DNA of 16,195 nucleotides. It comes from UBA1672 sp964015995. Lineage in GTDB: Bacteria; Pseudomonadota; Alphaproteobacteria; Micavibrionales; Micavibrionaceae. Below the pieces are notes generated by a model that was not told the origin of the DNA, made no database searches, and saw only the letters and a list, made by a program, of their open reading frames with translations. The translations under genes and the position numbers were made by a program. The DNA lies in contig CAXHFH010000047.1 in NCBI GenBank assembly GCA_964015995.1, positions 1 through 16,195 on the forward strand. Direction: 5' to 3'. Positions 7,549 to 12,705 of the stretch are shown here, in pieces; position 1 is the stretch's first letter; each line of letters begins with the position of its first letter.

Positions 7549-7568
7549 CTTAGCGTGAAAATGCTAAG
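7549..7568 (+). repeat. Stem-loop immediately after the guaB stop codon
   Basis: CTTAGC (7549-7554) and GCTAAG (7563-7568) form a perfect 6-bp stem with an 8-nt loop, one base after the guaB TGA. There is no T run, so it is not a canonical terminator. It could protect the guaB 3' end or act as a weak pause. Confidence 0.4.
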
Positions 7569-7572
7569 AAAC

Positions 7573-7600
7573 TTGCAAAAATATTCAAAATGAGCATAGT
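7573..7600 (+). promoter_or_regulatory. Candidate promoter for the Ala/Glu-rich protein gene
   Basis: TTGCAA (7573-7578) and CATAGT (7595-7600) are 16 nt apart and each match four of six sigma70 bases. The predicted start, near 7607, coincides with the first base of the inverted repeat described next. The Ala/Glu-rich gene also has its own strong terminator, so a separate transcription unit is plausible. Confidence 0.4.
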
Positions 7601-7606
7601 AGTGAA

Positions 7607-7630
7607 CGCTCAAAATTAACGTTTTGAGTG
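7607..7630 (+). promoter_or_regulatory. Leader inverted repeat (hairpin) before the Ala/Glu-rich protein gene
   Basis: CGCTCAAAA (7607-7615) pairs with TTTTGAGTG (7622-7630) over a 6-nt loop, giving nine pairs with one G-U. It ends 14 nt before the GAGGAAA ribosome binding site. If transcription starts where the -10 predicts, the message would begin with this hairpin, an arrangement known to stabilise abundant mRNAs such as ompA. It could instead be a DNA operator. Confidence 0.45.
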
Positions 7631-7656
7631 AAATAAAACAATATGAGGAAACTATC

Positions 7657-8103
7657 ATGACTAAGTACTTCTTAACATTTGCCGCTTTGGCTGCTGTTGG
7701 TTTGTTTGTGTACACTTCTGTATCTGTAGAAGCTGGTATCGAAGCACCAACTGAAAAAGCTGCTGCTGTTGCTGAAACAGTAAAAGAAGAAGCTGGCGAA
7801 GCCGTTGAAGCTGCTACTGAGGCTGCTGAAGAAGCAACTGAAGCTGCTGCTAACACTGCAGAAGAAGCTGCTGAAACAGTGACTGCTGCTGGTGAAGAAG
7901 CAACTGAAGCTGCTACTGAGGCTGCTGAGGACGCCGCTGAAGCAACTGAAGATGCTGTTGACGCTGCTGAAGAAGCTGCTTCTACTGAAACTGAAGCTGG
8001 CGAAGCCGCTGAAGCTGTAGAAGAAACTGCTGAAGATGCAGTTGAAGCTGTTGAAGATGCTGCAGAAAAAGCTGAAGACGCTGCTGAGAAAGCTGCTCAC
8101 TAA
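7657..8103 (+). CDS. Exported Ala/Glu-rich 11-mer repeat protein of unknown function
   Basis: The 148-residue product starts with a signal-like segment (hydrophobic 4-22, possible cleavage near VEA^G at 26/27). It then consists almost wholly of Ala, Glu, Thr, Val and Asp, with no Cys or aromatic residue. From residue 34 it can be written as successive 11-mers such as EAGEAVEAATE, AAEEATEAAAN, TAEEAAETVTA and AGEEATEAATE. That pattern is expected of a long amphipathic, very acidic helix, as in LEA group 3 or other 11-mer proteins. Exact DNA repeats spaced 66 and 99 nt agree with a 33-nt unit. I chose ATG 7657 (GAGGAAA site, 7 nt) over an upstream TTG at 7624. Alanine is mostly GCT, unlike the neighbours, hinting at strong expression. 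It may be a periplasmic or envelope stress/spacer protein; this is inference only. Confidence 0.8.
   Translation: MTKYFLTFAALAAVGLFVYTSVSVEAGIEAPTEKAAAVAETVKEEAGEAVEAATEAAEEATEAAANTAEEAAETVTAAGEEATEAATEAAEDAAEATEDAVDAAEEAASTETEAGEAAEAVEETAEDAVEAVEDAAEKAEDAAEKAAH
7807..7928 (+). repeat. Internal direct repeats with a 33-nt base period
   Basis: A 23-nt sequence starting GAAGCTGCTACTGAGG occurs identically at 7807-7829 and 7906-7928 (offset 99 nt). A 21-nt sequence starting GAAGAAGCAACTGAAG occurs identically at 7828-7848 and 7894-7914 (offset 66 nt). Both offsets are multiples of 33 nt, that is 11 codons, matching the protein period and suggesting growth by unit duplication. Confidence 0.8.
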
Positions 8104-8125
8104 TCAGTTTTTAATTACCATTTGA

Positions 8126-8164
8126 GAAAACTCGGTGTGCGTTATGCCACCGAGTTTTTCTTTT
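8126..8164 (+). terminator. Strong rho-independent terminator after the Ala/Glu-rich gene
   Basis: AAAACTCGGTG (8127-8137) pairs perfectly with CACCGAGTTTT (8148-8158) around a 10-nt loop and is followed by a T-rich tail (TCTTTT). It lies 23 nt after the stop codon and separates this gene from the TSUP permease. Confidence 0.9.
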
Positions 8165-8194
8165 GACTATCAAACCAATACCTAAAACGCAACC

Positions 8195-8914
8195 ATGATT
8201 ATACTAACCATCATCATTATCGCCTTTGCCTTTTTCGCACAGAGCCTATTGGGATTTGGCGGTGGTTTAATTTGTATCCCCCTACTCAGTCTATTCATGC
8301 CAGTACAAGACGTTGTTTCTATGGTCATGATTTATCAAATTTCAATGGGTTTACTAATTTGGACAATCCGTAAAGACATTCAATGGCCATCAATCTATAA
8401 GATGGTACCATCCATGCTTATTGGTGTTTGTCTCGGTATTGCTTTGCTTAATGTCCTTAATGGCAACGTCATGCGCGGCCTTTTGGCGACCTATATCATT
8501 TTGCATTTGCTGCGTAAGCACACGAAATTCGACCCACTTGGCCGATTGATAGAATGGGGGGATGCACACCTCGCAGGTTTTTTAGGGGGGATGCTAAACG
8601 CAATGATGGGCGGAGGCGGTCCTGCTTTTATTCTATATCTGAAAGATCACGTCGCTGGATCTTCCGCGTTTCGCGCCAGTATTACCGCAACCCTGATCCT
8701 CTCCAATATTCCACGTGTGATCGGTACAGTTGGCACAGGCTTACTAACGTGGGATTTATTTATGACGAGCATGATGGCCTATCCGGGGTTTTTATTCGCC
8801 CTCTATGCGGGGCAAAAACTGCACGATAAAATCCCGCAAGATAAATTCTTTCTGGCAGTTGAAACCCTACTTGCGTGCTCAGCCACGCTGCTCATCATAA
8901 AAATTATTCTTTAA
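8195..8914 (+). CDS. TSUP-family (TauE/SafE-like) membrane permease
   Basis: The 239-residue product is an integral membrane protein of the TSUP family, whose members export or import sulfite, sulfoacetate or related organosulfur anions. The two internally repeated family motifs are visible: LLGFGGGLICIP at about 18-29 and GGMLNAMMGGGGPAFILYL at about 131-149. Each sits at the start of a half with roughly four hydrophobic helices. The length matches the family (about 240-260). It follows the terminator of the Ala/Glu-rich gene, but I see no convincing promoter or Shine-Dalgarno before the ATG. RsmB starts 42 nt after its stop on the same strand. Substrate cannot be told from the sequence, and no sulfur-oxidation genes are nearby to suggest one. 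Confidence 0.88.
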   Translation: MIILTIIIIAFAFFAQSLLGFGGGLICIPLLSLFMPVQDVVSMVMIYQISMGLLIWTIRKDIQWPSIYKMVPSMLIGVCLGIALLNVLNGNVMRGLLATYIILHLLRKHTKFDPLGRLIEWGDAHLAGFLGGMLNAMMGGGGPAFILYLKDHVAGSSAFRASITATLILSNIPRVIGTVGTGLLTWDLFMTSMMAYPGFLFALYAGQKLHDKIPQDKFFLAVETLLACSATLLIIKIIL

Positions 8915-8956
8915 GTTAGTTGTAGAGATACCCACATTCCTGTAATAGTCTGACCC

Positions 8957-10243
8957 ATGAAACCCGCATCCCGTATAAACGCCACTATCGAAATTCTGGA
9001 AAGCACGCACATAGCACGTGTTCCACTCAACAAATGTGTGGGCGATTACATGCGCACACGCCGTTATATCGGCTCCAAAGACCGCAGTAACGTCGCAGAG
9101 CGCATTTACGCCATGACTCGCGCCCATGCAAGGTTGGGGTGGTGGTTGGAGCACACAAAAACCGAAGACACACCGCGTAACCGTGTGATTGCATGGACTG
9201 CCCTTGGTGAAGGCGCCGATGAAAAACGTGTCAATGCCCTGTTTGACGGATCGCAGTATGCGCCGGAAACGCTCAATGAAGACGAACAAGCCTTTCTTGG
9301 AAAAATCGCCGGACAGCCTTTAGAGCGCAAAGATATGCCCGATGTGGTTCGAGTGGAATGCCCCCCTGAGCATGAAGAAATCTTAAAAGAATTCTTTGGC
9401 GACGATTTCGAAGCGGAAATGCGTGCCATGTTAGAACCTGCACCATTAGATTTGCGCGTTAATACTTTTCTGATAGATCGTGAAAACGCGATGAATTCCT
9501 TGAACAAGGATGGTGTTAAAACCGCCGAAACCACTTTCTGTCCTTGGGCTTTGCGCTGTGAAGATAAAGCTTTTATTTCGCATACCAAAGCCTTCAAAAA
9601 AGGATGGATCGAGATTCAAGATGAAGGCTCACAACTCATTGCATGGCTGTGTGGTGCGAAACCCGGCATGCAAATCCTGGATTATTGTGCCGGCGCAGGT
9701 GGTAAAACACTCGCGCTCGCCGCCGCAATGGAGCGCAAAGGCCGAATTGTTGCGATGGATATTGATGGAAAGCGCCTTGAAAATGGTCGCAAGCGATACA
9801 AAAAGGCAGGCTTAGCCGACATCATAGAAGTGCGCCCCTTATCTGATGACAAACATAAAAAATGGTTTAAACGCCAAAAAGAAAAATTCGATATCGTGCT
9901 GACCGATATTCCCTGCAGTGGTAGCGGTACATGGCGCCGCAACCCCGACACGCGTTGGCAACATTACGGTCCGTCTTTAGAAGAGCTCCTAGAATTGCAG
10001 TCCGACATCATAGAAAAGGCCGCACGCGCGGTGAAGCCCGGAGGCAAACTGGTCTATGCGACTTGCTCACTCTTCCCACAAGAAAACGAAGCACAAATAG
10101 AAAAATTCCTCGCGGAACATGAAGAATTTAGAATTGAGCCCATAGAGCCTACGCGCAATTTAGGTTCGCCTTTCATGCGCCTTACACCGCATCGTCACGG
10201 CACGGACGGGTTCTTTACGGCGATCTTACGTAAAGCAGCTTAG
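8957..10243 (+). CDS. RsmB/NOP-family rRNA (cytosine-C5) methyltransferase
   Basis: This SAM-dependent enzyme makes m5C in RNA, probably 16S rRNA. The 428-residue product has a helical N-terminal region (about 1-130) corresponding loosely to the NusB-like RNA-binding part of RsmB. A Rossmann methyltransferase domain follows, with SAM loop LDYCAGAGGKT (241-251) and acidic motif AMDID (266-270). Both catalytic cysteines are present: Cys320 in TDIPCSGSGTWRRNPD (motif IV) and Cys370 in YATCSLFPQENE (motif VI). In other alphaproteobacteria this subfamily is often found near guaB and guaA, which fits guaB three genes upstream. The modified position may not be E. coli C967, so I leave the symbol blank. 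No clear ribosome binding site precedes the ATG. Confidence 0.9.
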   Translation: MKPASRINATIEILESTHIARVPLNKCVGDYMRTRRYIGSKDRSNVAERIYAMTRAHARLGWWLEHTKTEDTPRNRVIAWTALGEGADEKRVNALFDGSQYAPETLNEDEQAFLGKIAGQPLERKDMPDVVRVECPPEHEEILKEFFGDDFEAEMRAMLEPAPLDLRVNTFLIDRENAMNSLNKDGVKTAETTFCPWALRCEDKAFISHTKAFKKGWIEIQDEGSQLIAWLCGAKPGMQILDYCAGAGGKTLALAAAMERKGRIVAMDIDGKRLENGRKRYKKAGLADIIEVRPLSDDKHKKWFKRQKEKFDIVLTDIPCSGSGTWRRNPDTRWQHYGPSLEELLELQSDIIEKAARAVKPGGKLVYATCSLFPQENEAQIEKFLAEHEEFRIEPIEPTRNLGSPFMRLTPHRHGTDGFFTAILRKAA

Positions 10244-10263
10244 GCGCTAAAATCTAACGCCTA
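10241..10263 (+). repeat. Inverted repeat at the 3' end of the methyltransferase gene
   Basis: TAGGCG (10241-10246, including the stop codon) and CGCCTA (10258-10263) form a perfect 6-bp stem with an 11-nt loop. No T run follows, so it is at best a weak terminator or an mRNA 3' structure. The GGGAG ribosome binding site of the next gene lies just downstream. Confidence 0.35.
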
Positions 10264-10280
10264 TACATGGGAGCATTATA

Positions 10281-10982
10281 ATGAAAACACTTGTTATTCT
10301 ATTTATCATCACCTCAAGCGCAACCATGGGCAACACGACCGAGCCAACGGGTGTCTGGTTAGAAGAGCTAACAACCCCCTATTACGCATTTAAGGACGCG
10401 GGGTATAATGTTGAAATTGTAACCGTTGCAGGCGGTGATGTACCCATAGACCCACGAAGCCTCAACGATGAAACTGAAAAACCGAAAAGCGTTTTAAGAT
10501 ATTTAAAGGACGATGCCTTAAAGGCCGCTGTTAAAAACACACCGTCCGTAGAAACAATAGACCCCGCCCAATACGCAGCCGTATTTTTCCCCGGTGGGCA
10601 CGGCACAATGTTTGATTACCCCAATAACGAAAAACTCGCGCAGATTATCAATGCGACCCTAGACAATGACAAGGTCGTTGCCGCCGTTTGTCACGGTCCG
10701 GCCGTTTTCGTTGGCGTCACCGATAAAAACGGCGATCCCGTTGTTAAAGAGCGCAAAATTTCCGCCTTCACGAACAGCGAAGAAGATGCCGTTGGCCTGA
10801 CGGATTCCATGCCCTTCCTTTTGGAAAGTAAGCTGAAGGAACTCGGCGCACACATTGTTAAAACGGATAATTTTGCGCCTCATGCCGTTGCAGATGGGAA
10901 CATCGTAACAGGGCAAAACCCACCATCATCCGCAGACGTGGCAAAGCTTGTTATTGAAAAATTGAAAACAAAAGCTCAGTAA
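10281..10982 (+). CDS. DJ-1/PfpI superfamily protein, Hsp31-like (possible glyoxalase III/deglycase)
   Basis: The 233-residue product belongs to the class I glutamine-amidotransferase-like DJ-1/PfpI superfamily. The nucleophile-elbow motif AAVCHGPA gives Cys137 and His138. The glutamate partner is Glu28 or Glu29 in TGVWLEELTTPY. The segment FFPGGHGTMFDYP (102-114) is typical of the Hsp31-like branch, whose members act as cofactor-independent methylglyoxal-detoxifying enzymes or chaperones. The first 15 residues (MKTLVILFIITSSAT) are the core beta strand of the fold rather than a signal peptide, since GxWxEE follows at the normal distance. GGGAG lies 8 nt before the ATG. It is 37 nt downstream of the methyltransferase on the same strand, so read-through is likely. 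A role against reactive aldehydes is inference. Confidence 0.88.
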   Translation: MKTLVILFIITSSATMGNTTEPTGVWLEELTTPYYAFKDAGYNVEIVTVAGGDVPIDPRSLNDETEKPKSVLRYLKDDALKAAVKNTPSVETIDPAQYAAVFFPGGHGTMFDYPNNEKLAQIINATLDNDKVVAAVCHGPAVFVGVTDKNGDPVVKERKISAFTNSEEDAVGLTDSMPFLLESKLKELGAHIVKTDNFAPHAVADGNIVTGQNPPSSADVAKLVIEKLKTKAQ

Positions 10983-10994
10983 CGTGCGCTTTAT

Positions 10995-11024
10995 TTGACT
11001 TTCCCTATAGTTTCGCCTTAATAT
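10995..11024 (+). promoter_or_regulatory. Candidate promoter for the isochorismatase-family gene
   Basis: TTGACT (10995-11000, five of six consensus) is followed after 18 nt by TAATAT (11019-11024, four of six). It sits in the 69-nt gap between the DJ-1 gene and the GTG start at 11052. Its position is right for a short leader of about 20 nt containing AAGGGTG. Confidence 0.5.
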
Positions 11025-11051
11025 CAAAGAAAAATAAGGGTGTAAAAAGCG

Positions 11052-11714
11052 GTGTCCAAGCCACAAACATTAGCTGAGTTTTTCGGTGTCGACGAAGTCG
11101 ATTTTAATCTGGTAGATCATGAAGAGATCCTCCAATCTACGGCGCATATTGTCATCGATGCACAACGTTTTTTTGCCGATCCCGATTATCGCCATAACCC
11201 TGAAAACCCAGATTATTTTCAAGGCGGCGGCGATGCAAAGACCGACGCCAAAAGCGATGATATCGCCGGCCTGGTTCCAAAGTTCAAAGATGCCGGCCTC
11301 AAAACCGGATGGGTTTATTTCAGAAACAGACCACATGAAAATGAAGACGTTTACGGCGGATTCCATAAAGTCCAACCCGACAAAGAAACAGATTTCTTTT
11401 CCGGTAAATCCAAAGCCTCCCCTTTTGCAGATCAGTTTAATGACTATGATGAGAACAGCCCCTTTAAAAGAATGCTAGAAGAAAAGGGAATTAATAATTT
11501 AATTGTATCAGGCTTTAACACGAGTGGATGTGTTTATGAAACCGTCAAACACGCTCTTAAGGCGGGCTTTAATGTCTGCGTATTAACAGACATGACAGAA
11601 AATGGCGGTGGCGAGGATCCTAAACTTGAAGAAAAGCTTGCTGATATGCGTGAAAAAGGGGCTATCCTAACAGACTCGGATTCAGTCTTGGCGACCCTTC
11701 ATAATTTTGATTAA
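11052..11714 (+). CDS. Isochorismatase-family cysteine hydrolase
   Basis: The 220-residue product has the isochorismatase-like (cysteine hydrolase) fold. The catalytic triad is readable: Asp36 in IVIDAQRFF, Lys119 in SGKSKASPF (spacing to SxF as in EntB) and the nucleophile Cys160 in VSGFNTSGCVYETVKHALKA. Members hydrolyse isochorismate, nicotinamide, N-carbamoyl compounds and others. The substrate here is not predictable and no siderophore or NAD genes are close. Acidic insertions (about 56-72 and 126-137) make it longer than the minimal 180-residue domain. The start is GTG; no alternative start occurs before the catalytic Asp. AAGGGTG lies about 11 nt upstream. It is tail-to-tail with the HAD gene, overlapping by 4 bp at TTAA. 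Confidence 0.88.
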   Translation: MSKPQTLAEFFGVDEVDFNLVDHEEILQSTAHIVIDAQRFFADPDYRHNPENPDYFQGGGDAKTDAKSDDIAGLVPKFKDAGLKTGWVYFRNRPHENEDVYGGFHKVQPDKETDFFSGKSKASPFADQFNDYDENSPFKRMLEEKGINNLIVSGFNTSGCVYETVKHALKAGFNVCVLTDMTENGGGEDPKLEEKLADMREKGAILTDSDSVLATLHNFD

Positions 11715-12580
11715 TGTAAATCTATTCTCGAAACGTCGGGAGATTCATCTCCATCAACGAAATCAGAATTTCGAACGCTGTCTTTTGCCACAACAGATGA
11801 ATCAATCTTCGCATATACCGAAAAATTGGCGTTACTCGCAATAACCGCTTGAACAGCATCACTGTTAGTTTTCACAACAATATCAACATAATCCGCTATT
11901 TCATCAGGATCATATCTGTCAGCATCAATCAAAATGGTGGTCATGCCACGTTCTTTTGCAAACTTAAGATTTACCATGGTGTCTTCCACCATCACATAGC
12001 CTATACCGCGTTCTTGCCCATAATCCGCTTCAGGAACACCCATCGCATCCAATATAGCATCATACATTTCAGGCCCGACATTCTTGCCGTGCTTAACGTC
12101 TTCCTTCGTCACGATACTGGTATCATTAAACATATGCGCCAGTTGATTTTCCCGCAATGAATGAAACGTCCACTCTTTACTGCCGTGCGTTGCAATTCCT
12201 AACTGAACCCCTGATGATAATAAGGTAGTCAAACCACGACCAGGCGTATTATCAGGATTAAAGAACCCCGTACCGATGGTGTTGTCTATTAAACGTGCAT
12301 ATTGATCTTTACGAAGCTGCGGCATATCTGCGCCATGCTCTTTCTCAAAGATATCAAGCGATCCACCATATTTAGCCTTACTGGCGAGCAACATGAGCCT
12401 GACTTTCCAATCGGGCAACTCGGGCAATTGTTCTTGAACGGCCTCAACGGCAGCACTGACGTGATATTCGTAGGCGTTCTGCGGTTCCAGATAAAGCGCA
12501 TTATCATTGTCGAACACCACCCCTTTAATTATAAAAGGGGCATCGTAAGGATTACTGTCTGAATAAAAATGCGCCACCAT
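11711..12580 (-). CDS. HAD-superfamily hydrolase, pyrimidine 5'-nucleotidase-like
   Basis: The product (289 residues from ATG 12580) is a HAD-type phosphatase resembling pyrimidine 5'-nucleotidases. Using numbering that includes the alternative GTG one codon earlier, motif I is VVFDNDNALYLEP with nucleophile Asp25 and acid/base Asp27. The usual Thr/Val after them is Ala29. Motif II is IATHGSKEW (Thr132), motif III Lys167 in KHGKNVGPEMYDAI and motif IV VEDTMVNL (Glu200, Asp201). The cap segment YGGSLDIFEKEHG (72-84) matches the nucleotidase subgroup. A tail of about 35 residues (255-290) is extra to the fold. The start is uncertain: GTG 12583, ATG 12580 and GTG 12577 are adjacent, and the GGAG at 12586-12583 is best spaced (5 nt) for 12577. 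Its stop overlaps the convergent isochorismatase gene. Confidence 0.85.
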   Translation of the reverse strand: MVAHFYSDSNPYDAPFIIKGVVFDNDNALYLEPQNAYEYHVSAAVEAVQEQLPELPDWKVRLMLLASKAKYGGSLDIFEKEHGADMPQLRKDQYARLIDNTIGTGFFNPDNTPGRGLTTLLSSGVQLGIATHGSKEWTFHSLRENQLAHMFNDTSIVTKEDVKHGKNVGPEMYDAILDAMGVPEADYGQERGIGYVMVEDTMVNLKFAKERGMTTILIDADRYDPDEIADYVDIVVKTNSDAVQAVIASNANFSVYAKIDSSVVAKDSVRNSDFVDGDESPDVSRIDLH

Positions 12581-12650
12581 CACTCCAACGCTTTTTTGCG
12601 TTTTCTTATTTATACTTTATTTTATACGAAGATTTTTAAGGAAATACAAA

Positions 12651-12681
12651 TAAGCCCGCCAAGATTGCTCCGGCGGGCTTA
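12651..12681 (-). terminator. Rho-independent terminator after metE
   Basis: TAAGCCCGCC (12651-12660) and GGCGGGCTTA (12672-12681) form a perfect 10-bp GC-rich stem with an 11-nt loop, 25 nt beyond the metE stop. On the minus strand it is followed by TTTGTATTT, a moderate T tract. It separates metE from the HAD gene on the same strand. Confidence 0.85.
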
Positions 12682-12705
12682 AGAAAAATTATAAGACTTC
12701 AGGTG

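Noticed and set aside
7624..7656. Longer N-terminus of the Ala/Glu protein from TTG at 7624
   Set aside because: It would place a charged segment before the signal peptide and overlaps the leader inverted repeat. ATG 7657 has a properly spaced GAGGAAA.
7672..8100. Minus-strand 142-residue Ser/Phe-rich open frame
   Set aside because: It is the antisense shadow of the Ala/Glu repeat gene: GCT and GAA codons read backwards as Ser and Phe. It has no ribosome binding site and no plausible protein composition.
9106..9597. Minus-strand 163-residue open frame opposite the RNA methyltransferase
   Set aside because: It is a shadow frame, Ser/Arg/Lys-rich, without a start context, under an intact conserved gene.
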